A stretch of DNA of 64,000 nucleotides from Ligula intestinalis (lineage: Eukaryota > Platyhelminthes > Cestoda > Diphyllobothriidea > Diphyllobothriidae), in NCBI GenBank assembly GCA_036362985.1, contig JAYGXS010000007.1:19143627-19207626 (forward strand), read 5' to 3'. The position numbers and the translations under genes were made by a program. Of this stretch, positions 13,062 through 22,500 are shown one piece after another (within the stretch, counting starts at the first letter, position 1; every line of letters begins with the position of its first letter). The notes below the pieces were generated by a model that worked only from the letters and a program-made list of their open reading frames with translations, had not been told where the DNA came from and ran no database searches.

Positions 13062-14474
13062 TCAGAAAAACAGTACTCTCGGCACTTAGTTCGGTCGCCG
13101 AATCCTGTTTAGACATTAGGCAGGCCGTCCCCATTAGTATTTCTATCTTGAGCCGACTCCCAACGTGCTTTAAATTCTATGCTCTTTGGATCAAATATGG
13201 TAACAGTTTCCTATGGACTGAACGAACTATAATCGCTAGTATCTTCCGCATCACAATTAATGCGCTTTCACTGCAGCAATGTACTGTCATACTGTTGCCC
13301 TCTAGTACCGAACTTGCAGAGCACATTTCTAGAAAGATGGTTATCTCTAAAAATCTGAGCTAGATCTAGATAACCTAGAAAGGCTACGGTATCCACTTGT
13401 TACGACCTAATAGCATGCAGCAACTTAGGTGACTAGAGAGTAGATTGCTCTCCTAGTAAAAAGAAGACCTCTTCTATGTCCTCGAGAAGGAGTTAGACAA
13501 TGCAAAATTTAGCCAATTAACAATAAATGGCAAAATGAAACATAAAAATATGGTAAAATTTGAGCTATTTCTTAATAAATTTCGTCAACCAATAAGATGA
13601 CAGCCTGGTGGATAGAGTTGAAAGGGCAGTATGCATGGAGAGCGCTGACTTGCTGGTTTCACCATTAAATTAATGCTACCAGCATCACCGAAATTGTCCT
13701 ACTCCTGTTGCATTTGATTAAGACTGTCCTACTGTACCTACCTGATACTGTAATTTCGTACGGCTGTCCTTTAGATTAATAACTAGCAGTAGAATCAAGA
13801 GTCTTAGCAGTAACAATGCGAAGCTGGTTAAAAACCTTATCTGCCGTATGAGACAGAATCTCTTCAGCTGATCAACTAATATTCCCACCTGTTATGCTGA
13901 ATTGATAAAAAAAAATAGGATGAACATCATATTTCTGAACCATTAGTGCTGATAAGGGAAGTTGCCAAGCTTCCATGACTTGTGGACTGCTGGAGAATCT
14001 TGCTTCCAACTAGACGGATGGCGCTCCGCAACTTCTGAGCTAAAACTAGATATTGTAGATGTTACAAAAGTCCGAAATTTGAGCGCGCATCGGTAGCAGA
14101 TATTAAGCATCATCAAATACACATTCTTTAACCCTACTGCTACTAAAATTTCAGCATTTCTACATGCATGTACAGGCTTCAGCAAGTATGATAACTAGAA
14201 CCAGCACTTTAGCCTAGGCACAGCATTTCTAACAGAAGTATCCTGACAAGTGGCACATGTCACTTTGTCACTACCTAAATGCATGCCAGATCCTCAGCTC
14301 TTGTTGCATAAACCTTTCCCAAACCTTGAGTTGACTAATATCCCCTAATAGGTCTATAACTGCACACTAACCTTAAATGTCCCACATGCTTGCACAGGCC
14401 ACATGGTAGTCTACCACCTACGGGTCTTAGCAAGTATGGTTACTAGAATTAGCCCCCTAGAATAACACTTTCAA
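13062..14474. other. unassigned sequence
   Basis: No ORF of interest. Short pieces such as GTGGATAGAGTTGAAAG (13609) echo the start of the repeat G units downstream, so parts may be older copies of that family. Confidence 0.4.
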
Positions 14475-15335
14475 AAGTAGTACACTAGAGATCAAAGGAA
14501 CACGGCCCAGACCAAACTCCAACCAGTGGAACTACTTTCCTTGAGATAAGAGTATGGGAACCAAGTCAAGCAGAGCTTACTCAGGCCCCCAAGCGTGTAC
14601 TTACCCAAAATAGTTAAACCCAGACTCACATTCCTACTGAGAGCAAAGGGATATAAGCCCTAGCGTTGGCTCAGCCTGCATCGCCGTTGACAAATGGTGG
14701 CATCAGTGCTAGCGACACTATTTGTCGAGATTGAGGGGACATGAACCCTGTGCTGGCTCTAGTACTCCTGGCATAGGCACTTACCTATAGCAGTAGCTTC
14801 TTAGTCCGTACAGTTCGATGGATCGAGTTGAAAGTGCGGAAACCAAGGCGTATGCATCTTTGTTCAGGACACCCAGCTCTATTATTATCCAAATGCTAAT
14901 CACTTCTACCTCATACAGACAGGGGAGTGCATACTGGGTGCGCCTTCCTAAATAGAAGATACACAGGCAGTCCTTATAGTATACTATCTACTAGCCTCTG
15001 TAAGTATACTTTATAGAATTAGCACTTTTATCATATGCAAGCACCTATGGCAACAGCGTTTTATTCCGTACAGCTCGAAGGATCGAGCTGAGAGTGTGGA
15101 AGCCAAGGCAAGCACAGCTTTGCTCAGGCCCTCAAGCCTGTACTTCCCCGAAGCAGTTAAACACAGATTCACCTTCCTCATTCAGATCAAGGGTATAGGA
15201 ACCTTATTGAAGGCTCAGTCAGCGTTAACGCTGACAAGTGGTGGCACCAGTGCCAGCGCCAGTAATACTACACTTCTTGTTAGGTTTGAGGGGATATGAA
15301 CCCTGTGCTGACTTTAAACAGCATCAATATTACTC
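14475..15335 (+). repeat. anonymous repeat family G, two or more diverged tandem units
   Basis: Units around 14535-14790 and 15060-15310 share this order: TCCGTACAGCTCGATGGATC, GAGTTGAGAGTGnGGAAnCC, AAGGCAAGCACAGCTTTGCT, a GTACTTACCC-AAATAGTT block, a GACAAGTGGTGGCACCAGTG block, and GGGGATATGAACCCTGTGCT. An inverted copy lies at 51880-52185. No coding capacity. Confidence 0.7.
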
Positions 15336-15735
15336 AGATGTACCCTAGCAGTAACACTAGAAATAGCAGTAGTGGTTGTTCAGCAGAACAAGGCCTGGCT
15401 TCTTAGAATCAGGCTAGACGCCTACTATAGGTGAGTGAGAGTAGACAGTGCAGTAGTACCGGCGCAAAGTCTGCTGTCATCATATACTAAGTGTAGGCGG
15501 TGTTTACGGCTGCGGCCTACGCCCTCTCTCTGTGCAACCATCTCGACTTGTCTTGTCGCCATTTAAACACAGTTGAGAGGGTTAGAGTGGGGTAGGTAGC
15601 GGCGCGCCTGCTATCACTATACCTGACCACAGTCAACATCTCTACTCTTGAGTAAACGGTGGACATCTTCGCTTGCGATGGTCGAACTAGCACGCACATG
15701 TTGTTTAGGAACACCAAGTGTATAATTGCTTACTG
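15336..15735. other. unassigned sequence
   Basis: Nothing recognisable. A minus frame at 15517-15717 has no family resemblance. Confidence 0.4.
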
Positions 15736-15870
15736 ACCCCAATTCGGGTGATAAATTCGACGCTTGATTATATTTGACACATGATCACCTGCGCAATGAA
15801 TCACACCCTCGTTGAGAAGGTAACCAGCGCTGTCAGCAGTTGGCTTTGAAGACTTTGCTCAAGTGAAATG
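15736..15870 (+). repeat. solo end of foldback-like family H
   Basis: ACACATGATCACCTGCGCAA, TGAATCACACCCTCGTTGAG and AACCAGCG match both ends of the element at 16785-17575. No partner end was found next to it. Confidence 0.5.
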
Positions 15871-16220
15871 CTTCATGTGCTTTCCTCTGCAGATATGACA
15901 ACTGCGCACAGTGGGCACTGCCAAACTCCGCAAGACGCTGTCCGCACCCAATTAACATGAACTTCTAGGCTAATTATCGAAAACGCTAGGGAGTGTGTAC
16001 CAATCTTAATAAGTCAGTTGACCTCAAAATCTCAGTGGTCTTGGTTGCAATCGATTCCATTAGGACAAGTGCAAGGCTGCAGTTAAGTCAACGGCCTAGC
16101 GAACTAAGCTACGAGGTCCTACTGGAAGGCGTAAGTTTAACCAGCATTGGGTTAAGTTATCTGCCTGGCCTACTTTTAGGTATGGAATCCATCAGTTTGA
16201 TAGAGGAAGCTGACTGCGGA
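15871..16220. other. unassigned sequence
   Basis: A 90-codon frame (15993-16262) runs into the PLE end that follows it, which argues against a real gene. Nothing else seen. Confidence 0.4.
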
Positions 16221-16221
16221 G

Positions 16222-16305
16222 AAGAATACTTAATCGCTGGGACAATATTTTTATTCGCCTGACGTTTCGACATCCATCGCAGATTCATCATCAGAGACAT
16301 GAATA
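16222..16305 (-). mobile_element. solo PLE terminal motif (antisense)
   Basis: Minus strand: CTGATGATGAATCTGCGATG, GATGTCGAAACGTCAGGCGA, ATAAAAATATTGTCCCAGCG. The hairpin core is 16259-16294. It is very close to the copy at 7612-7700, with the same CAGGCGAATAAA and ATTGTCCCAGCGA spacer, so the two may be one subfamily. Confidence 0.7.
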
Positions 16306-16494
16306 GTTAAAAGTTAACCTTAACCATAATTATAACCCAAGTTTTTCAAGAATTTGGCGGCAACGAAAATTTACTGCTAACGATTCTTGTTGTCATGTCC
16401 TCTCTGAGAGTCATATAAGTTATTCTTAATTTCTGATCTCGCCCTCCGGATCAATGCTATTCCTGCAAAGCGCGGGAGATGCCAATTTGTTGCC

Positions 16495-16765
16495 CACAGT
16501 AAGACGTTTGAAGCAGCTGTTAGATCCCCCACACAGAGCTAGTGTCCAACAGGTCTTTCAAAGATGAACGTGTGGGTACCTTGATTTCCTCTTTCCACAC
16601 ACATTCGGATCCATGTGTAGCTGACCAAGGCCCCTTGCGTGCGCCCAATCGCGTCCCATCCACTACTCGTAGATACGGTCTGATGTGGCATGTATAGTTA
16701 GGAGATTTTAAACTGCTCCTACTTGAATTCGTCGTGATGTTTAGAAAAAACGAGTCTAAGTTCAC
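16495..16765 (-). repeat. anonymous repeat family A, antisense copy
   Basis: Reversed, GACCTGTTGGACACTAGCTC, TGTGTGGGGGATC and the ACCGTATCTACGAG block follow the same order as in the family A copies at 11.6 and 21.3 kb. Confidence 0.6.
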
Positions 16766-16784
16766 TTATTTTCCTCAGTTAGGG

Positions 16785-17575
16785 CATTAAATTGACCGCT
16801 TAAGCATGTTTGACATATGATCCCTTCTCCTGTGAATCATGCCCTCGTTGCTCAGATGGCCAGCACAAATTTTACGATTAAATGTCTCTCCCAGTACTCG
16901 ACTTGGAAGACTTAGTTTCCGTTAATTGCTGCATGCACTTACCAACAAGGACGCCGGGTTAAGCACAACCAGGTTTAATTAATTATTAAATTCGGCCGAA
17001 ACCTCCCTACTAATTTATTGCGCCCGAAATTCATCTGGAAGATTCTTTATTGATTACTTAGGTATGTCCACTTGGACAGTCAGCTTACTCTATCAAAACT
17101 GGTGTATTCCATACTTTATAGTAGGCTAGACGGATAACTTGACCCAGTTTCGGTTAAAACCACAACTTCCATAGTTCCGTTCGTTAGAACGTTGACCTAA
17201 CTATGCCCTTGCATTTGTCCTAGTGGAATCGAGTCCACTGCTAATTAGGATGCAAATTAATGGCTAAAATCTGTTCACACACCCTATCAGCTGTCATAAT
17301 AAGTGTGGAGATTCATCTTGGGTGGTTGCTGATGGTCAGTGTATTGCAGATTTGGATAGCGTCCTCTGTACGCAGGATAATTACTTCTGTGCGGTGGTCA
17401 CACCCGGAAAGGGAAGCGCATGAAGCAATTACCGTAAGCAAGGGCTTCAGTAAATTACTGACAAGAGTTGTGAATCAAATATTTTGCGCTGGTTGGTTAA
17501 TCGACGAGGGTATGATTCACAGGAAGAGGATCATGTGTTACACGTGATAAGTCTCGACTTGAAGGACCGACTTGA
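16785..17575. mobile_element. foldback-like element H with about 85-bp imperfect inverted ends
   Basis: The left end has ACATATGATCCCTTCTCCTG, TGAATCATGCCCTCGTTG and a CCAGC. The reversed right end has ACACATGATCCTCTTCCTGT, GAATCATACCCTCGTCG and CCAGCG. The inner region codes for nothing recognisable (95-codon frame at 17260-17547). Size and inverted ends suggest a non-autonomous DNA or foldback element. I did not identify a target-site duplication. Confidence 0.45.
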
Positions 17576-17839
17576 TGTACATATGCTGTTTTATACTTGC
17601 TGTTTCTAACTGTCATGAGCTACTGCAGTGAAATCAATTAAAGATTTCTCGCCCATGCATGCTACGTCTAACCGTATATATGAGTTTCAGATACGATCAA
17701 ATGTGGCGCAGGCGAATAAGCGTAGCATATTCTGTAGCTTAACATTTACCCAAATGGGCGTGGAAAGAGGAAAGTAAGGTACTCAGGACTTTCGAAGACG
17801 CCTTTCCTGTTGCTCTGGAAATAGATGCCTATTGAGTGA
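17576..17839 (+). repeat. partial repeat family A and flank of the main PLE
   Basis: GTCTAACCGTATATATGAG, then GTGGCGCAGGCGAATAAGC and a following TGGGCGTGGAAAGAG block, match the central part of family A (compare 21435-21530). Confidence 0.5.
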
Positions 17840-17852
17840 AATTCAAACGTGT
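17840..17852 (+). repeat. left copy of 13-bp direct repeat flanking the PLE
   Basis: AATTCAAACGTGT occurs here and again at 20342-20354, at the two edges of the PLE. It is a candidate target-site duplication of a length plausible for Penelope-like elements. Confidence 0.65.
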
Positions 17853-17921
17853 TTTACCTTCATTTTCCCCAGAAGAGGAAGAAGAAGTGGAGGCGATTCC
17901 TGGGACCTGGTTATAATTAAG

Positions 17922-17957
17922 CTGACGTTTCGGAAACTCTCTCGTCTCCATCGTCAG
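17922..17957 (-). other. PLE terminal hairpin with hammerhead-like core
   Basis: Mirror of 20204-20239. On the minus strand, CUGACGA, a U, stem GGAGAC / GUUUCC with loop GAGAGA, then GAAACGUCAG. Confidence 0.5.
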
Positions 17958-18009
17958 AGCCATGTCCGTTTCCTGCCGTTTGTCTTGAGAGAATGCGTCC
18001 TGTCTTAAG

Positions 18010-18698
18010 TCAGGTTTCATAACGGTGCCTCTTACGCGCGTGTAAATCGATTGGACCGATCGATTGGAGGTGGTTGTTTGAATTTCCCTCTTCCTCGCGG
18101 GTGCCTTCACGGGAATGAGAGCCACCTTTTTTACACGACTCTTGATAATCGAGACTTTCCTCCTTCGTGGGTTTATAGTCGTTTGCGTCTTTTTCGCCTT
18201 TGTGGGCGCACCCACGAGCAATTGTGCCATATCGTTTAGGAGATCCTTGTTCGTTGACACCTTCCTCCTTTGTGGGCGTTGGCCGTCTGTCCTGTTTGCC
18301 TTCTTTTGCCTGGCCTGTTGCCCCGTTTCGCGCGGAGGTGAGCCCTGCGCGGAGCGCTTGGTAGGCCGGATGAAGGTCCATGGCTCTGTTAAGTGTGCCA
18401 TTGGAGGACCAACTTTCCAATAGTAATCTGGCCATCTTGTCATTGGCTCGGCCTACTATTCTTGCTTTTTCAAAGGCGAAGGTGTGGTTCTCCTGCTGTA
18501 CATGCTCATAGACCATAGACAGTTCATTCTTGTATTTGATTGCGAGCTGATGCTCATGCAATCTTGTGCCTAGGCGCCTGCCCGTTTCACCAACATACCT
18601 TGCATTGCAATTTTGGCATGGTAAGCTGTAGACCACTGACGATTGTTCTGTCAATGGAAGCGGGTTTTTGGGCTTCATCACTTGCTGTCTGATAGTGC
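18010..18698 (-). pseudogene. GIY-YIG domain of PLE, inverted copy
   Basis: Inverted arm of the main PLE. The frame begins inside the ORF at the duplication breakpoint (residues TIRQQVMKP) and encodes a GIY-YIG nuclease: SSVVYSLPC, the NARYVGETGRRLGTRLHEH catalytic block (GIY-YIG here as VVY/RYVG, conserved R and H), then HTFAFEKA, KMARLLLESW and LNRAMDLHPAYQALR. The two positions that are stop codons in the sense copy are Q and R here, so this arm keeps the better domain. It ends at a TGA (18012-18010) where the sense copy has CGA. It has no start codon, promoter or RT of its own. Confidence 0.85.
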
Positions 18699-19884
18699 TA
18701 TCGACACGATTGACAGTCTTCTCCAAGAGAAATATGATGAAACGGACCAAAAGCTCAAGCGAGTTCATATAATCGAGCTCCTGGAACTGTGTCTAAAAAC
18801 TTTCTTCACGTTTAATAGCCAGATCTACGAACAAAAGAAGGGGACACCAATGGGCTCGCCCCTGTCTGGCCTTGTTGCCGAGGCTGTTTTACAGCGGCTC
18901 GAGCAACTGGTCTTCGACTCTTCTCCCCCGAAATTCTGGGCCAGATACGTGGACGACACGTTTGTTATCATCAAAAGGAGCAAAGTGCAGGCTTTTAAGG
19001 AGCTGTTGAATTCTATCTGTCCCGACATCCAGTTCACTATGGAAGAAGAGGCCAACAATCAGTTACCCTTCCTTGACGTACAAGTGACAAGGTTGGAAAA
19101 CGGGAAGATAAGGACAACGGTCTACCGCAAGGCAACTAACACGATGCGCATTCTCCACTTCAGAAGCAATCACCCCGTTGGTCATAAACGCAGTTGTGTT
19201 AGGACCCTCTTCCAACGCGTTCAGACACACTGCAGCGACGACAAAGGGAGGAAGGAGGAGATTGCGTACTTGTATGCACTATTTCAAGCCAACGGTTATC
19301 CGAAGTCCTTCATACACAGATGCCTCAAGAAGCCGCACCCTGAGCGGTCAAAAGGAGAAGACCCCAAATTTTGGCTCGCAATCCCCTACATCAAAAACGT
19401 TTCAGAGGCGACTGCGTGAATCCTTAAATCTTTTGGGATTGGTGTGGCCCATAGACCTGAATGCACTATCAGACAGCAAGTGATGAAGCCCAAAGACCCG
19501 CTTCCATTGACAGAACAATCGTCAGTGGTCTACAGCTTACCATGCCAAAATTGCAATGCGAGGTATGTTGGTGAAACGGGCAGGCGCCTGGGCACAAGAT
19601 TGCATGAGCATCAGCTCGCAATCAAATACAAGAATGAACTGTCTATTGTCTATGAGCATGTACAGTAGGAGAACCACACCTTCGCCTTTGAAAAAGCAAG
19701 AATAGTAGGCCGAGCCAATGACAAGATGGCCAGATTACTATTGGAAAGTTGGTCCTCCAATGGCACACTTAACAGAGCCATGGACCTTCATCCGGCCTAC
19801 CAAGCGCTCCGCGCAGGGCTCACCTCCGCGTGAAACGGGGCAACAGGCCAGGCAAAAGAAGGCAAACAGGACAGACGGCCGACG

Positions 19885-20094
19885 CCCACAAAGGAGGAAG
19901 GTGTCAACGAACAAGGATCTCCTAAACGATATGGCACAATTGCTCGTGGGTGCGCCCACAAAGGCGAAAAAGACGCAAACGACTATAAACCCACGAAGGA
20001 GGAAAGTCTCGATTATCAAGAGTCGTGTAAAAAAGGTGGCTCTCATTCCCGTGAAGGCACCCGCGAGGAAGAGGGAAATTCAAACAACCACCTC
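19885..20094 (+). repeat. two 105-bp tandem units in the PLE tail
   Basis: CCCACAAAGGAGGAAGGTGT at 19885 and CCCACGAAGGAGGAAAGTCT at 19990 start two diverged 105-bp units coding for a basic low-complexity tail. The 35 kb PLE has an analogous but unrelated 102-bp repeat in the same place. Confidence 0.65.
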
Positions 20095-20203
20095 CAATCG
20101 ATCGGTCCAATCGATTTACACGCGCTTAAGAGGCTCCGTTATGAAACCCGACTTAAGACAGGACGCATTCTCTCAAGACAAACAGCAGGAAACGGACATG
20201 GCT

Positions 20204-20239
20204 CTGACGATGGAGACGAGAGAGTTTCCGAAACGTCAG
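20204..20239 (+). other. PLE terminal hairpin with hammerhead-like core
   Basis: CUGACGA, one U, six-pair stem GGAGAC / GUUUCC closed by loop GAGAGA, then GAAA and CGUCAG, which can also pair back with CUGACG. PLE terminal repeats of many animals carry hammerhead ribozymes with a CUGANGA...GAAA core. The extra U between core and stem departs from that consensus. The hairpin overlaps the last codons of the polyprotein. Confidence 0.55.
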
Positions 20240-20341
20240 CTTAATTATAACCAGGTCCCAGGAATTGCCTCCACTTCTTCTTCCTCTTCTGGGGAAAATG
20301 AAGGTAAAATTATCCCTGGACCGCGAATATTTTGGCATATT

Positions 20342-20354
20342 AATTCAAACGTGT
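20342..20354 (+). repeat. right copy of 13-bp direct repeat flanking the PLE
   Basis: AATTCAAACGTGT, identical to 17840-17852. Confidence 0.65.
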
Positions 20355-20454
20355 ATTTACGGGATTAAACGAAAAATTGGAAAGTCGGACTACTGTTCAC
20401 GTAAAAGTAGTTTGTAGTTATAGATCAAAGGCAAATGGAACCTCTAAAGACAGT

Positions 20455-20600
20455 CCTACCCATTTATGAAATACCGGTTGGACACTGGCCATGTGAGAGA
20501 TTGAACAGTTGCTCTTAACGTCTTACTTTAGGCGGCGACTGGGCGTCTAATGCATTTTGCAAAAACCGCAGCAATTCGCATATGAAGATCAGAGATTAAG
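20455..20600 (+). repeat. anonymous repeat family A, sense fragment
   Basis: TACCGGTTGGACACTGGCCA, GGCGGCGACTGGGCGT and AAAAACCGCAGCAATTCGCA correspond to the 3' part of family A at 21563-21680. Confidence 0.6.
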
Positions 20601-20985
20601 GCAAATTACTGGACAGAAGGGTAATAAGATTGCGCCAGAGTGAGCCTATTAATTTAGTTTTGTGGACCATTGGCCGCACCAAAGCATCTTCTTTGGTGTC
20701 ATTGCTTAGACTGCAACCGTTTTGGCAGAATTTTCAACAATCGGGTCAAGTGAATTATTCAACTCTGACAAAATACTTCTCGCTTTTTGTCAACAATTTT
20801 CAAATTACCTTAGTAGGCTTTAGGTGATCAATTTCGAGTTTCTTCTCCTACACCTGAACTGCAATACTCACCAAATTTAGCAAACACTATTGAATTGAAG
20901 TTACATTTTGCGAGGAAAATATGCCTTGCTGACCTGTAGAATAGAGGCATCTACTGACAAGAACAACTTACCATTGAGAATTTAG
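20601..20985. other. unassigned sequence
   Basis: No gene or repeat recognised; a 65-codon frame (20630-20827) looks random. Confidence 0.4.
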
Positions 20986-21262
20986 TTGGGGCAGTCCAGT
21001 AGCGGTAGATCATATTTTACCGTGACGTTTCCGTAAGTCTTATAGACCTGCCTCGTCACTATTTTGGCATTATCCGCAAAGTTATTACTGCAGGCTTTCC
21101 TTGGATATGCACATGACCGCACAGGCAAATTAAGCCATTGACCTATTGTGCAAACGGGTATCATGCCATTCTGTGCGGCTTACATTTGGGTGGTAGGTGG
21201 CTATGGAGACTAATCAGTTAGAATGTTATCGATGGGCCTGTGCCAGAGCGTAAGACAGTTCC
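20986..21262 (+). repeat. anonymous repeat family B, copy 1
   Basis: Shares with 22195-22500 the order GGGGCAGTC, GTGACnTTTCCGTAAGT, ATAGACCTG, GGATATGCACATGACCGCAC, GGATATCATGnCnTTnTGTG and CATTTGGGTGG, ending GTGCCAGnGCGTAAGA-AATTCCAGCC. The second half also recurs inside family F at 26.2, 27.9 and 29.5 kb. No ORF. Confidence 0.65.
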
Positions 21263-21279
21263 AGCCATGTCAGCTGCAC

Positions 21280-21690
21280 ATAAAGCCTCTCAAACACCTC
21301 CCACATGTCAAATTTGTATGAGTGTCGACTTAAATGCCCGACGTGGATTTTATATGCGATTTCACTTTTGTTATTCCTAACCAGCATAACAGCTTCTGTA
21401 GTGACACCAGTTAAAATTTGGCCATCTATGCATTCCGTGTCAAACCGTATATACGAGCTATGGATGCGATAAAATTTGGCGCGGGCAAACACCTTCAGCT
21501 AAATATTTTTTTCGGATGGATGTGGCGAGAGAATTTTAGGCTATCTAAGCATTTATCTATGTAACACCTGTTGGACACTGGCTCTGTGTGGGGGATCGAA
21601 ATGTTGCCCCAAACCTCCTACTTCGGGCGACGACTCGGCTTGTTCCTGCACTTTGCTGAAACCGCAGCAATTTGGCAGAAAAAGAAGGTG
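21280..21690 (+). repeat. anonymous repeat family A, sense copy
   Basis: The fullest sense copy: CCGTGTCAAACCGTATATAC, GGCGCGGGCAAACACCTTCA, CCTGTTGGACACTGGCTCTG, TGTGGGGGATCGAAATGTTG and TGAAACCGCAGCAATTTGGC in order. Confidence 0.65.
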
Positions 21691-22194
21691 CTATGTGATC
21701 AACTTCGCGCTGCCATCGTCAAATTTCGCACTTGAAAGAACAGGATACCCTCTCTCATCCAGTCACCCCACCCAACCCCACATACGCAGAAGTATGGCCT
21801 GAATATAGTTACTTTGTGCAACTATGCTGCGATCTTTCGAGCTAAAAGTTTTGGCAGTTTCTCAATTTAAATTCTCAACTATGAACAATTTATATACTTG
21901 ATTGCAATTGTCTTGCGCTGCATTTTAACGACACCATAAGCCTTTTGTGGCTTATTCCAGCTCCTCCACTGCAATTGTTTTCACGAGATTAATAATCAGT
22001 GAGTATGACCTTTTGCTCAGGGATGTAAAAGCGGCAGATGCAGCAGTCTCAAATATTTTAACGTTTCATTAATCGACATGCTTACTTTTGCCATCCTCTA
22101 CGTCATTTCTAGTTTACCTTCATATCTTACAGAAGGAAATGATGCAGTACATTAAACCAATTTACCAACTTTGAGTTAACAGTTTCTTGAACAA
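21691..22194. other. unassigned sequence between repeats
   Basis: No ORF or motif recognised. Confidence 0.4.
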
Positions 22195-22500
22195 CTTACC
22201 ATCGAGAGTGTAGGTGGGGCAGTCTTTCAGCGATAGACCACTTATTACCGTGACATTTCCGTAAGTTTCATAGACCTGTCTTATCGCTCTTTTGACATTC
22301 TGCGCATCGTTATTATTGCAGGCTTTCAATGGATATGCACATGACGCACAGCCCAATTGGACCATTGACCTTTTGCACAAATGGATATTATGACTTTCTG
22401 TGCGGCCTACATTTGGGTGCGGGTGGTTGGTAAAACAGATGAGAGCCCGTGCCAGGGCGTTTGAAAATTCCAGCCACGTCATCGGTACCTAAGGCTTATC
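22195..22500 (+). repeat. anonymous repeat family B, copy 2
   Basis: Diverged copy of 20986-21262 in the same orientation, about 1.2 kb downstream. Confidence 0.65.

Larger units (their letters stand above)
18699..20244 (+). pseudogene. PLE reverse transcriptase-GIY-YIG polyprotein, truncated and nonsense-mutated
   Basis: One continuous frame. RT part: FNSQIYEQKKGTPMGSPLSG with GLVAEAVLQRLE (palm motif after the first catalytic Asp, which is lost), FWARYVDDTFVI (YVDD active site), LPFLDVQV, then the thumb/linker LYALFQANGYP. Stop TGA at 19417. The frame continues with SFGIGVAHRPE, then the GIY-YIG domain SVVYSLPC, RYVGETGRR and RLHEHQL. Stop TAG at 19666, then FAFEKARIVG and MARLLLESW. Stop TGA at 19831, then a K/R-rich tail ending SDDGDERVSETSA at TAA 20242. 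Two stops are C-to-T changes relative to the inverted arm. PLE proteins copy RNA at nicked or telomeric DNA ends. This copy cannot, because the N-terminal half of the RT is absent. Confidence 0.9.
17853..20341 (+). mobile_element. Penelope-like element with inverted 3'-end duplication
   Basis: The sense element runs 18699-20341: C-terminal half of a reverse transcriptase, GIY-YIG endonuclease, repetitive basic tail, terminal hairpin, and about 31 bp beyond the arm. Its own last 847 bp (19463-20309) are present in inverted orientation upstream (17852-18698) with equal length, no net indel and about a dozen substitutions by eye. The RT is cut off 5' exactly where the inverted arm begins. A 13-bp direct repeat (17840-17852 / 20342-20354) flanks the whole unit, so both parts apparently arrived in one insertion. 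Inverted or tandem partial copies at the 5' side are known for Penelope elements. Dead: RT N-terminal motifs missing and three in-frame stops. Confidence 0.88.

Noticed and set aside
18051..18423. Cysteine- and phenylalanine-rich plus-strand ORFs at 18.05-18.42 kb and their twins at 19.74-20.11 kb
   Set aside because: Antisense shadows of the PLE tail repeated in both arms.
17829..18443. 204-codon basic ORF on the minus strand (and its 216-codon twin at 19718-20368)
   Set aside because: Alternate frame of the PLE tail; the conserved GIY-YIG frame is a different one. The two are mirror copies of the same repeat.
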